Source: Planctopirus ephydatiae (GTDB lineage Bacteria; Planctomycetota; Planctomycetia; Planctomycetales; Planctomycetaceae). From it: a DNA stretch of 64,000 nt. This document shows positions 8,265-16,631 of this stretch, piece by piece. The position numbers and the translations under genes are program-made. Within the stretch, counting starts at the first letter, position 1. Each line of letters begins with the position of its first letter. The stretch lies in the NCBI RefSeq assembly GCF_007752345.1, contig NZ_CP036299.1, positions 1,240,001-1,304,000 of the forward strand, given 5' to 3'. The notes below the pieces were generated by a model that searched no databases, was not told where the DNA came from, and saw nothing but the letters and a program-made list of their open reading frames with translations.

Positions 8265-8696
8265 TTATTCGCCGTCAAATGATGAGAGTAACTTTCTTGA
8301 AATGAAGTAGTACTCATTCGAATCAAATCCTCTACCAACGACTGCAGCAGCGACAATTTGACCGTCTCGGCAAAACGCCGCCTCGCCCCATCCGGGTGGC
8401 GCATTGACCACACCACCAAAGAGTTCCTTGATCTCGGGCAACTGGTAAACGCCAGGTGAACCATCAACGTCCACCACAACCAGTTCGAGATCACGCAGTC
8501 CCATGTCATGCATGGCTTTGGTTAGCTTGGAAAATGCGCCCAGGGACGGACCACTCCAGAAGGCAACCAAGAACAGCACGCCATCGTGGATGGAGCGAAC
8601 AATGTCGGCATCTGCATCGGCCACATACCGAATCGAGGAAACCGGAATCCGTGAGTATTTCTCAAGAGTTTGAAGGCCATCAGCGTTGCCAGTCAT
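8265..8696 (-). CDS. thioredoxin-fold-like protein without CxxC (accessory)
   Basis: The product has 143 residues. The segment GVLFLVAFWSGPSLGAFSKLTKAMHDM resembles thioredoxin strand beta-3 and the active-site helix: FWSGPSLGA sits where FWAPWCGPC would be, and both cysteines are absent. A second strand (LELVVVDVDGS), a PP-containing loop and FCRDGQIVAAAVVG, similar to the thioredoxin pair after the cis-proline, follow. I infer a thioredoxin fold without redox function. It is the last gene of a three-gene run, 13 nt after the EF-Tu-like gene. Its role is unknown; adaptor or immunity functions are possibilities, not demonstrated. Confidence 0.6.
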   Translation of the reverse strand: MTGNADGLQTLEKYSRIPVSSIRYVADADADIVRSIHDGVLFLVAFWSGPSLGAFSKLTKAMHDMGLRDLELVVVDVDGSPGVYQLPEIKELFGGVVNAPPGWGEAAFCRDGQIVAAAVVGRGFDSNEYYFISRKLLSSFDGE

Positions 8697-8709
8697 GGGC
8701 GTTTCTCCA

Positions 8710-9024
8710 TCACACCTTTGTCACTCGACCACGACCGACTGTTCTGTTTCCCTCCCTGATCTCGAAGGGCATTCCCACGGTGATGTGCTTTGAGTGAACC
8801 TCATCCCACCGTTCTTGAAGAAACCGCACGTATGCTCGGATAGTCGTTCCCAATTCCACCATTTGGTCGTCGGATAGGTCAGGAAAAAACTGAACGCCGT
8901 CGTAGTCGTTCCCGCCATAGTAGAACTGCCCTCGATAGCCACTGAACACACCAGTCCTCCGGCCACCTTCTTCGGTGGTCAAATATCGGATTTCAACTTC
9001 GATCTCGTGAAGTCTTGTGGACAT
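8710..9024 (-). CDS. stand-alone EF-Tu domain III-like protein
   Basis: The product has 104 residues and looks like the C-terminal beta-barrel of elongation factor Tu with nothing else. It starts IEVEIRYLTTEEGGRRTGVFSGYRGQFYY, close to EF-Tu's [26 protein letters not shown]. It ends MPFEIREGNRTVGRGRVTKV, matching EF-Tu's FAIREGGRTVGAGVVTKI. There is no GTPase domain. In EF-Tu this domain contacts the acceptor/T-stem of tRNA and EF-Ts. The role of the free domain is unknown; a decoy for a toxin or partner that binds EF-Tu is one idea. It sits between two other accessory genes with gaps of 30 and 13 nt. Confidence 0.75.
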   Translation of the reverse strand: MSTRLHEIEVEIRYLTTEEGGRRTGVFSGYRGQFYYGGNDYDGVQFFPDLSDDQMVELGTTIRAYVRFLQERWDEVHSKHITVGMPFEIREGNRTVGRGRVTKV

Positions 9025-9054
9025 GACAAATAGCTCACTTCCCGATCAAGCCCG

Positions 9055-9690
9055 TCAATATCGAATCTGGGGAACAGATGTGAAAATCTTCTTCGACAAC
9101 ACCTCTCGCTTTTCAAGGTGAACCGCTCCCGACTTAGAGATGTAAATGTGTTCGATTCCAAGATTTCGTTTGTCGTGCATCCATCCACAAAGCGTCACGG
9201 CACGAATGACAAAGAGACCATCACTCCGGCTGGAAGAAGTTGTGCCGATCAACCCTTGCATCCTCTCAAGCTCACGGTCATTAAGAACGTAGTTCTTTCC
9301 GTGGGCACGAAGGTCATCCTCCCCAGACAAGACTCGGTGAGTCGAACGTATTCCGCCATCGAAGAACTTGAGAATCAGACTCGCAAGGATGACAGGGTTG
9401 CAGTCGGCCAACGTTTCCCATGTCTCCTTGAGAATACTTTCAATCTCCTTTCCTGCTCGTGTCAGCCGAACAGCCTTCTGACCGTCGGCAACATAAACGC
9501 AGTAACTCCCATGTGGCAATGTCGTGAAGTCGAACTGTCCCCTCCTCCCGTGGATAACGTAGGTTTTTGTTGATTGAAATGGGGATAACTCATCTACAAC
9601 AGTCAGATCACCAGTAGCAGAAGGTTTCGGCCAACACTCGGCCCAGACATTTTCACCAAGATCGTTTTTGATGAGATCACTGGGTTTCAC
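9055..9690 (-). CDS. hypothetical accessory protein, unknown function
   Basis: I do not recognise this 211-residue protein. There is no signal peptide or membrane segment. Segments such as GRRGQFDFTTLPHGSYCVYVADGQKAVRL look like paired beta strands; a helical middle (about 75-110) and a C-terminal strand-rich half ending GIEHIYISKSGAVHLEK follow. I chose the GTG at 9690 because GGGGAG lies 7 nt upstream; a TTG at 9705 is the other option. That ribosome site is formed by the last codons of yjbQ, whose stop is 4 nt upstream, so the gene is translationally tied to yjbQ. First gene of the island. Confidence 0.6.
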   Translation of the reverse strand: MKPSDLIKNDLGENVWAECWPKPSATGDLTVVDELSPFQSTKTYVIHGRRGQFDFTTLPHGSYCVYVADGQKAVRLTRAGKEIESILKETWETLADCNPVILASLILKFFDGGIRSTHRVLSGEDDLRAHGKNYVLNDRELERMQGLIGTTSSSRSDGLFVIRAVTLCGWMHDKRNLGIEHIYISKSGAVHLEKREVLSKKIFTSVPQIRY

Positions 9691-9694
9691 GAAC

Positions 9695-10117
9695 CTACTC
9701 CCCAATCACCTTCACCAGCACCCGCTTATCCCGCCGTCCATCAAACTCGCCGTAGAAAATCTGTTCCCATGGGCCGACGTCGAGTTGGCCTTTGGTGATC
9801 GCCACTACAACTTCCCGGCCCATGATCTGCCGCTTCATGTGAGCGTCGGCATTGTCTTCACCGGTGCGATTGTGAGCGTATCGCTGAGGTGAGGCGTCTA
9901 AGGGTGCGAGATTTTCGAGCCACTTTTTGTAGTCGCTGTGCAGACCCGGTTCGTCGTCATTAATGAACACGCTGGCGGTAATGTGCATCGCGTTGACCAG
10001 CACCAGCCCTTCCTGCACGCCGCTGGCCCGCACAATGGCCTCGATCTTCGGCGTGATGTTCTCAAAGGCCATGCGAGCCGGGAGGTTGAATGTCAGGTAT
10101 TCCGTGTGGGATTTCAT
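9695..10117 (-). CDS. yjbQ: YjbQ family protein (UPF0047, secondary thiamine-phosphate synthase type)
   Basis: The product has 140 residues and carries the YjbQ signature: [13 protein letters not shown], then [22 protein letters not shown] (His/Asn-rich active-site region) and [21 protein letters not shown]. coli YjbQ shows a weak thiamine-phosphate synthase activity, and the true role of the family is unsettled. The start ATG overlaps the stop of the upstream small gene (ATGA at 10114-10117). A decayed copy of the 3' third lies at 8140-8230. Confidence 0.92.
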   Translation of the reverse strand: MKSHTEYLTFNLPARMAFENITPKIEAIVRASGVQEGLVLVNAMHITASVFINDDEPGLHSDYKKWLENLAPLDASPQRYAHNRTGEDNADAHMKRQIMGREVVVAITKGQLDVGPWEQIFYGEFDGRRDKRVLVKVIGE

Positions 10118-10380
10118 CGAACGAATTGTTCCTTACACCTGAGAAACAGGCTGGAGTTTTTCCAGCTCTTTGGAACGGAAATCTTGCGCATCACTTCTAC
10201 ATTATCAAAATCTCCCACGAATGATCGGTCGATCCATTCCGTGAGGAAGTGGTGATGGGGACTGAGGGAATCCATCGTTCCAGAACTCGCCAAACGCCGC
10301 CACTTCGCGAAATTTTCGCGAAGCTGCCCATCGGAAAAGCCGTTCAGTTCGTAATCGGTTGCGTTCTCCGATACCATCAT
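10114..10380 (-). CDS. small hypothetical protein upstream of yjbQ
   Basis: An 88-residue, soluble, charged protein that I do not recognise. It contains [24 protein letters not shown] and [15 protein letters not shown], which look helical. The 4-nt ATGA overlap with yjbQ supports that it is really translated and coupled to it. It is the first gene of the minus-strand unit that ends at the terminator at 8070-8098. No function can be given. Confidence 0.5.
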   Translation of the reverse strand: MMVSENATDYELNGFSDGQLRENFAKWRRLASSGTMDSLSPHHHFLTEWIDRSFVGDFDNVEVMRKISVPKSWKNSSLFLRCKEQFVR

Positions 10381-10484
10381 TTCCAGTAAGTCAGCATCCG
10401 ATTTTCTGATTGTCGTTCTGGAAATCGGATTGCCATACTTGTCATGACTCTACCGCTGTTCTGTGAGAAAGTCGGTTTGGGCCG

Positions 10485-13007
10485 ATGCCTCCGAGACAAA
10501 CCTTGAATTGCTTTCACTTCGTATCAATCACGCCGGTTGCGAGTCTACAAAGTTCCTCGACATCGAGTGATCGAGGGTCAGTCACGGATCGACCAACGCC
10601 ACCTGTTGCGATCATCCGGAAAGTCAGTCGAAACGTCTGGCTCTGCCTCACCATGGCATGTCTGACGATTCTTTGCGGAAATAGTCTCTGTTTGATTGAG
10701 GCTCGGGGAGAAAACACCACAGCTCCCGAAATCTCATCAGCCGCGATCTCAGGCACTCCTGCACGTCCCTGGGCCACGCTGGAATTGGGTGTGGCAGGTT
10801 TCTGGCAGCCGGGAATCTGGGCTCCCTGCCGACTGAGTTCGAGCGATCTTCTGCCGGAAACGACATCTGTTCAACTGGCGACGCCCGATGTTGATGGCTC
10901 ACCCGTTTCCCTCCGGCTGGCACGGGAAACTTCTCTCTCAGGTAACGGCCCAGTTCTTTGGAGTGGCTTTATCAAGCTGGCCAGCCCCTCGGCTGCAATC
11001 ACCATTTCGCAGTTGGATGAGACTGGCAAGCTGCTCAGAACGGATCGTATTGAAGCTGGTTTCGCACCCGGTTTTCAGTCAGGCCACGGATTGGAAGAAA
11101 GGCTTGTCGCGACGATCGGGTTGCCCGAGTCCACGCGAAACCTGCTGAATCAACTCAAGGGCATGGCAGCTTCTCGAACTCGCGGCCCACTCCAGGTGGT
11201 TCATCTTGAGACGCCTGCCGAATTGCCGCAGGATCTCGCAGGGTGGTCGGCCATTGATTATCTGCTCGTGGGTGGAACAGCTACGTTCAAGGATGCCGAG
11301 AGCCAGAAACTCAAGGCGTGGGTCGAAACAGGTGGTACACTCTGGACATCACTGCAACTGGTGACCGATGCTGAAGCGAAAGACTTATCACCTGAAGCTC
11401 GTTTAGCCCTCGTATCACGCGGACTTGCCAGCTGGTTGCCTGCCGATCTGACGACAGAAGTCACCATTGTTCGAGAACTTGGTTCGCTGGAAAAACTTGC
11501 CCAAAGCGATAAACGCATTCCACAAAGTGGCCGCATCAGCCTGCCTCGCTTTCGCATGCGGCAAGGAGAACTGCTTGCTGCCAGCCGGGATGATCAACTG
11601 CTGGTCCGCTCCGCTTATGGGCTGGGAGTCGTAACGATTCTGGCGCTGGATCCCGCGAAAACACCGCTGCAGAACTGGGAAGCGCAGCCGCGATTATGGC
11701 AGCAGCTGGCGGCGGAATCTGTCACCCGATCCGAATCTTCTTTAGAGTCCTCACGTCAACTGGTTTCGACGGGCGTGACAGATCTCGCGACACAGTTATC
11801 TGGAGTGGTCGAAGCGTTTCCCGGGGTGCAGCGGATCACTCCCGGTCTATTGATGGCCACCTTACTGGCCATTGTGCTCCTGGTGGGACCGATCGATTAT
11901 CTGATTGTCCATCGTCTCCTTAAGCGGCCAGCACTTACGTGGATCACGTTTCCTGCGATGGTCGTACTCCTGGTGATGGGGATGAGTCTCTGGGCAGCGA
12001 AAACCAACGGCATTGAAGCCACCAGCCAGACCATCAGCCTCGTCGATCTTGATCCCGTGGCACAAGTGGGTCGAACATTCTCGCTGCATGCGATCTATGG
12101 TGCGGAACCCAACCGTCTGGTGGTGAAGGCCAAGTCATTATGGCCCGAAAAGGAAAGGGTGACCGGTAGCGAGGATGATCTACCACTCCTCTCATGGTGG
12201 GCTCCGCCAGAGGGTTCTCTGGGTGGGTTATTGCGTCCGGGCGGTACATTCTTCCCCGCTGCACCTTACGAACTGGAGCCACAAAAATCGATGCTCAATG
12301 GGCTGCCTGTCGAACATTGGGGAACACGGTTACTGCAGAGCGAAAGTCGCTATCGCATCCCGGAGCCATTGTTCGAAACCAACCTCGAAACCAACGGTTT
12401 AGGGAAACTGACTGGCACAATTCGCCACAAGCTGCCCATGGCGATTACCGATTGGGTGCTGGTACATGGGAACCGGCTCTATCGCTGGCTGGATCGAGGC
12501 GATGAGGAACGGATTGTGCCGTTGGAAGCCAATTTCGTCTGGCGTGTCGATCAACCGGGTATTACGCAACGAGAACTTCGCGGTTTTATGACGGGTGCCC
12601 GGGCTCGAACGGTCAAAGGGGATGCATCCGGCGCTGGCGGCACAATTGCTGTCGAACAGACGGCCTACAATGCCCTGGGGAGCCAACCTGTCGATATTGT
12701 GCGCATGATGAGCTTCCACGAAGACGTTGGCGGTGCCGGCTATACGGGGCTGACGAGCAAGTTGATCTCGGGTGCTGATCTCTCGATGCAGCTTCGGCTC
12801 GGAAAAGCGATCCTGGTGGGCCGCATTGCTCAGCCAGCGACGAGTCTGGAAATTGATGCGGATAACCATTTAAGACCCAGCAAAGGTTCCAAGGGGCCGA
12901 CACAAACCAAGACGGGAGAAGTCATCACGATCATTCGCTGCATTCTGCCTGTCACCAGTTCCACCGGCGGTGAACTGGCACCGTTGCCAAAGTTGAACTC
13001 CAAATGA
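10485..13007 (+). CDS. large secreted/membrane protein with late transmembrane pair, unknown function
   Basis: The product has 840 residues. A signal-like helix lies at about 50-70 (VWLCLTMACLTILC), after an N-terminus of about 45 polar residues that may not be translated; the true start could be further in. An extracytoplasmic beta-rich domain (about 80-230) and a GATase-like Rossmann domain (LLVGGTATFKD, GVVTILALDP; about 240-390) follow. Two hydrophobic helices around 455-505 (GLLMATLLAIVLLVGPIDYLIV, then WITFPAMVVLLVMGMSLWA) precede a second large domain. This layout is common in proteins encoded beside ABC-2 type exporters, and an ABC ATPase gene follows 124 nt downstream. That link is inference. 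Confidence 0.75.
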   Translation: MPPRQTLNCFHFVSITPVASLQSSSTSSDRGSVTDRPTPPVAIIRKVSRNVWLCLTMACLTILCGNSLCLIEARGENTTAPEISSAAISGTPARPWATLELGVAGFWQPGIWAPCRLSSSDLLPETTSVQLATPDVDGSPVSLRLARETSLSGNGPVLWSGFIKLASPSAAITISQLDETGKLLRTDRIEAGFAPGFQSGHGLEERLVATIGLPESTRNLLNQLKGMAASRTRGPLQVVHLETPAELPQDLAGWSAIDYLLVGGTATFKDAESQKLKAWVETGGTLWTSLQLVTDAEAKDLSPEARLALVSRGLASWLPADLTTEVTIVRELGSLEKLAQSDKRIPQSGRISLPRFRMRQGELLAASRDDQLLVRSAYGLGVVTILALDPAKTPLQNWEAQPRLWQQLAAESVTRSESSLESSRQLVSTGVTDLATQLSGVVEAFPGVQRITPGLLMATLLAIVLLVGPIDYLIVHRLLKRPALTWITFPAMVVLLVMGMSLWAAKTNGIEATSQTISLVDLDPVAQVGRTFSLHAIYGAEPNRLVVKAKSLWPEKERVTGSEDDLPLLSWWAPPEGSLGGLLRPGGTFFPAAPYELEPQKSMLNGLPVEHWGTRLLQSESRYRIPEPLFETNLETNGLGKLTGTIRHKLPMAITDWVLVHGNRLYRWLDRGDEERIVPLEANFVWRVDQPGITQRELRGFMTGARARTVKGDASGAGGTIAVEQTAYNALGSQPVDIVRMMSFHEDVGGAGYTGLTSKLISGADLSMQLRLGKAILVGRIAQPATSLEIDADNHLRPSKGSKGPTQTKTGEVITIIRCILPVTSSTGGELAPLPKLNSK

Positions 13008-13131
13008 CATTCAGCCAGTCATGGCACTCGTGTGAAAATTGTCGAGATTCTGTATTCCTGACGGCGATCCATGACACTGGGCATCACTTAAGTCCATCCT
13101 ATTTTTGCATATCACCGAAAGATGATCTTCC

Positions 13132-14058
13132 GTGATTGAAACGAAACAACTGACAAAACGATATGGCGATCTCATCGCGGTCAATGAGATTAATCTGAGC
13201 CTGCGCGAAGGTGATGTCTTTGGATTTATCGGGCCGAATGGTTCGGGTAAAACGACCACCATGCGCATGCTCGCCACCCTGTTGAATCCTGATTACGGCG
13301 AAGCTTACGTCTGCGGGAAGTCGATCTACACGAATCAGGAAGAGATCCGTCGTCTGGTGGGCTATATGCCCGATTTTTTCGGTGTCTATGACGATATGAC
13401 GGTGCTGGAATACCTCGAATTCTTCGCAGCTTCGTATCGGATTTCCGGCCCCGCTCGCCGTAAGATCTGCGAAGAGAAGCTTGAACTGGTGGACATGAGC
13501 TTCAAGCGCGATGCCATGGTCAACCAGCTTTCGCGGGGACAGACGCAGCGTATTGGTCTGGCGCGTGTACTCCTGCATGAGCCCCAGGTCCTGCTGCTCG
13601 ATGAACCCGCCAGTGGTCTCGATCCACGCGCCCGGATTGAAATTCGTAACCTGCTGAAAAGACTGGGTGAACTCAATAAGACAGTGATCGTTTCCAGCCA
13701 CATTCTTCCCGAACTGGCCGATGTCTGTACGCGCGTGGGGATGATTGAAAAAGGTCATCTGATTGTGGATGGCTACGTCGATGAAGTGATGCGCAAAGCC
13801 CGCCAGCAGATTCTTCTGCAGATTCAGGTGCGGGAACGACTGGAAGAGGCGGCTAAGCTTCTCGAACAGCATCCGCAGATTTCAAAAATCGAAATTGTGA
13901 AGGGCCAGATCCACGCGACACTCGCACTGGAAGTTCTCGATTACAGTTCGATTCCCAGTACTCTCATCGAGAATGGCTTCAAGCTGACGTTGTTCCGCGA
14001 AGAAGAAGTCAACCTCGAAACGGCCTTCCTCTCGTTGACTCGTGGACTGGTGCAGTAA
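13132..14058 (+). CDS. ABC transporter ATP-binding protein
   Basis: The product has 308 residues and is a complete ABC ATPase: Walker A GPNGSGKT, signature LSRGQ, Walker B VLLLDEP with the catalytic Glu, D-loop SGLDPRAR and H-loop VSSH. A C-terminal domain of about 90 residues after the ATPase core is typical of ABC-2 exporter ATPases of the GldA/CcmA group. Translation starts at a GTG (13132). No permease follows; the upstream membrane protein may be the partner, or the permease lies elsewhere. Substrate unknown. The MfnF-like gene starts 47 nt after its stop, so the two may be co-transcribed. Confidence 0.9.
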   Translation: MIETKQLTKRYGDLIAVNEINLSLREGDVFGFIGPNGSGKTTTMRMLATLLNPDYGEAYVCGKSIYTNQEEIRRLVGYMPDFFGVYDDMTVLEYLEFFAASYRISGPARRKICEEKLELVDMSFKRDAMVNQLSRGQTQRIGLARVLLHEPQVLLLDEPASGLDPRARIEIRNLLKRLGELNKTVIVSSHILPELADVCTRVGMIEKGHLIVDGYVDEVMRKARQQILLQIQVRERLEEAAKLLEQHPQISKIEIVKGQIHATLALEVLDYSSIPSTLIENGFKLTLFREEEVNLETAFLSLTRGLVQ

Positions 14059-14104
14059 TGGAGTCTGTCCGAAGAAATCCGATCCAGACCGGCCCAGTTT
14101 GAAG

Positions 14105-15157
14105 ATGAACAACTCTCGTCAGGCGATTGTGGGCTTGGATATTGGGGGTGCCAATCTCAAGGCTTGGCATGCTGCGGGCCAGGCTCTGGCAATCCCATTC
14201 GCGCTCTGGAAATCGCCGCGACAACTGTCGGGCCAGATAGCTGCCATGTTGCAGCAATTGCCAGTGGCAGATCGCGTGGCTGTTACCATGACTGGCGAAC
14301 TGGCGGATTGTTTTGCCACCCGCACGGAGGGAGTCGAGTTCATTGTCTGTGCGGTGGAGCAAGCCGTCCGTTCGGTTCTGCCAGATTCGATCATGCAGTT
14401 CTGGCAGACACATGGGAAATTTGTCACGCCGGGCGATGCTATGGCGAGTCCTCTGTTGACCGCCGCTTCCAACTGGCAGGCATTGGCGTCGATGGTGGGC
14501 TTGCTGTTTCCTCAAGACGATCTCTTACTGCTCGATATCGGGAGCACGACGACTGATCTGATTCCCATTCTGCAGGGCCAGGTGAGTGCTGGTGGTCGCA
14601 CAGATCTCGAACGGCTCGCTGCCAGTGAACTGGTTTATACCGGTGTTCGCAGGACTGTTGTCTGCCATATGCTCCCCTCTTTTCAGGGTGAACTTGACCG
14701 ATATGGCCACGTTTCGATTCCTTTAAGCAGTGAACTCTTTGCCACGAGCCTGGATGTCTATCTGCTGCTGGGTTCGATTGAGGAAGATCCCGAGAACTGC
14801 GAGACGGCTGATGGTCGGCCCGCCACGAAAGAGTTCGCAGAGGCGCGGCTGGCTCGCCAGATTTGTTCGGATCAATCGGAACTGACGACTCACGACATGA
14901 TCAAACTCGCCATGGCCGCCGCCTCTGCTCAACGGCAGCAGATTGTTCAGGCGACGCGAAGAGTGATTGATTGCGCATCGCGGCCCATCAAGAAAATCGT
15001 GCTCTCTGGTTCGGGAGAGTTTTTAGGTCGGCAGGTCGCAGTACAGGCGGGCTTTCAGTCCGATAAAATTCTCTCTCTTAAAGACTATTGGACGACTGCA
15101 GGCTCCGAAGTTGCCTGTGCACGGGCACTGGTCGAACTGGCTCTGGAGGGATTCTGA
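14105..15157 (+). CDS. hydantoinase/oxoprolinase-family protein, H4MPT-linked (MfnF-like)
   Basis: The product has 350 residues and is of the actin-fold ATPase type. A phosphate-1-like motif opens the protein (IVGLDIGGANLKAW). The second is LLLDIGSTTTDLIPI, and a third glycine-rich block (KIVLSGSGEFLG) follows near the C-terminus. This matches the family associated with tetrahydromethanopterin C1 pathways, in which MfnF joins tyramine-glutamate and the furan amine during methanofuran synthesis. I infer that role from the family. I chose the ATG at 14105, since upstream residues lack homology. A second gene of the same pathway type (ATP-grasp, 43888-44967) lies 29 kb away. Confidence 0.78.
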   Translation: MNNSRQAIVGLDIGGANLKAWHAAGQALAIPFALWKSPRQLSGQIAAMLQQLPVADRVAVTMTGELADCFATRTEGVEFIVCAVEQAVRSVLPDSIMQFWQTHGKFVTPGDAMASPLLTAASNWQALASMVGLLFPQDDLLLLDIGSTTTDLIPILQGQVSAGGRTDLERLAASELVYTGVRRTVVCHMLPSFQGELDRYGHVSIPLSSELFATSLDVYLLLGSIEEDPENCETADGRPATKEFAEARLARQICSDQSELTTHDMIKLAMAAASAQRQQIVQATRRVIDCASRPIKKIVLSGSGEFLGRQVAVQAGFQSDKILSLKDYWTTAGSEVACARALVELALEGF

Positions 15158-15234
15158 AATATCAATCCCTGAACCCGCGCGCATGGCCTCTCTAAAGGTG
15201 ATGTCTCCTTTTCTGGCAACCGCCAATACATTGA

Positions 15235-16497
15235 CTATGGCGTGGCGATTTTCCACAAGTGGGCATCACTTCGCAGATAGAGTGCACCATCAGAGAGCGA
15301 TGGCGTAGCCAGCATGGTTTCATCCAGAGAATTCTCAGACAGTATGGAACCCTTGCTGCCACTGAGATCCACCACAAAACATTTGCCCGATTCGTTGACG
15401 CAATAAAGCTTGCGGTCGGCAATCACTGGCGAAGCACTGAAAGGGCCTTCGACCCGCAATTGCCAGAGGAGTTCTCCTTTTTCGACATTCGCACAGAGCA
15501 GGACGCCCGCTCCCGAGAGGCAATAAACTTTTCCTTCGGCAACGACAGGTGTGGCTGTCCCAGGTTTGAGTTTGTTCTCCTGCCAGAGTTTTTCGGGAGG
15601 AGAATTCGAGTTGGCAGGCCGGAGTGCCACCAGTCCATTGGATGGAATGAAGATCGTTTCGCCTTCTCTCGTTGAAGAGGGAATGGTGGCTGCCCCTTCA
15701 CCAAATGACCACAGGACATTCCCTGTCCGGGCATCGACAGCATCGGCACCTTTGGACGATTGGAGCAGCACTGTCTGGCCATCCGCCAGGAGGAGTGGCG
15801 ATGTCCAGTTGGCGCGCCTGGGGCGATCCAGCTTCCAGAGCGTTTCGCCGGTTGAGGTGTTGAGCCCAGTCGTGAGAGATTCACTGTCATTCTCGACCTG
15901 CGTCACGAGGGCATCACCCGCTACCACCGGAGAGGAAGACATGCCCAGACTGTTACTAGCATTGGGGTAATCGAGTGTCAGTCCGCGCATCCAGAGCAAC
16001 TGGCCGGAAAGTTCGAGGCAGATCACATCGTTGCTGGAGAAGAAGGCGAAGATCTTCTCGCCATCACTGGCGGGGGTGGGAGCTGCATTGCAGGTTTTGG
16101 GATGAGTCAGACTGCGGCCTGTCGCGAGAAACCGGCGTTCCCAAAGTAATTCTCCCGTACTCGCTTTCAAACAGAGAATGTGCAGGTTGTCCTGCCTGGG
16201 GCCGGAACTTGCGGTCACGACAACCCGGTCATCAATGATAATCGGGCTGGAAAGTCCACGGCCGGGAAGATCGACCTTCCACGCCACATTTTTGCCACTG
16301 CTGTCAAACTCGACAGGTGGTGCGGCACTGCGGGAGATCCCTGTACTGGAACTCCCGCGAAACTGCCGCCAGTCTTCGGCAAGCAGTCGATGATTCGCAT
16401 GGATCCCCAGCGCCAGAATCAGCCCTGCACTGAGCCAGCCAACGGGAAGCAGTGGATTGACCGGGGAGATGTTCGCACGCGTTAATGGACGGATCAT
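15235..16497 (-). CDS. secreted PQQ-like beta-propeller protein (paralogue)
   Basis: The product has 420 residues. From the ATG at 16497 the protein has a clear signal sequence (a hydrophobic run about 20-32, ending near LLAEDWRQFRG). The mature part has PQQ-type blades such as GELLWER, GETLWKL, GNVLWSF and GELLWQL. It is paralogous to 6625-7950: both begin W-x-QFRG, then LPGRGLSSP against IPGRGWSSP. The frame is open 44 codons further upstream, but that part lacks a credible N-terminus. Probably periplasmic; ligand unknown. It converges with the MfnF-like gene. Confidence 0.85.
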   Translation of the reverse strand: MIRPLTRANISPVNPLLPVGWLSAGLILALGIHANHRLLAEDWRQFRGSSSTGISRSAAPPVEFDSSGKNVAWKVDLPGRGLSSPIIIDDRVVVTASSGPRQDNLHILCLKASTGELLWERRFLATGRSLTHPKTCNAAPTPASDGEKIFAFFSSNDVICLELSGQLLWMRGLTLDYPNASNSLGMSSSPVVAGDALVTQVENDSESLTTGLNTSTGETLWKLDRPRRANWTSPLLLADGQTVLLQSSKGADAVDARTGNVLWSFGEGAATIPSSTREGETIFIPSNGLVALRPANSNSPPEKLWQENKLKPGTATPVVAEGKVYCLSGAGVLLCANVEKGELLWQLRVEGPFSASPVIADRKLYCVNESGKCFVVDLSGSKGSILSENSLDETMLATPSLSDGALYLRSDAHLWKIATP

Positions 16498-16631
16498 AGA
16501 AGGCTCAATTCTGCTCTGGTGGCAACAGGATCCAAGATGGTGGCAACAGGATGCCATAACGGATGATCGACTGTGTTGATAACTCACTGGGTCGAGGCCA
16601 GTATCACCAAAGTGCTGATTGGGGATCAATG

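Noticed and set aside
8078-8305. Plus-strand 75-residue frame over the yjbQ relic
   Set aside because: It has an apparent resemblance (REVAVII) to yjbQ in the wrong orientation, which looks like chance; the minus-strand homology explains the sequence.
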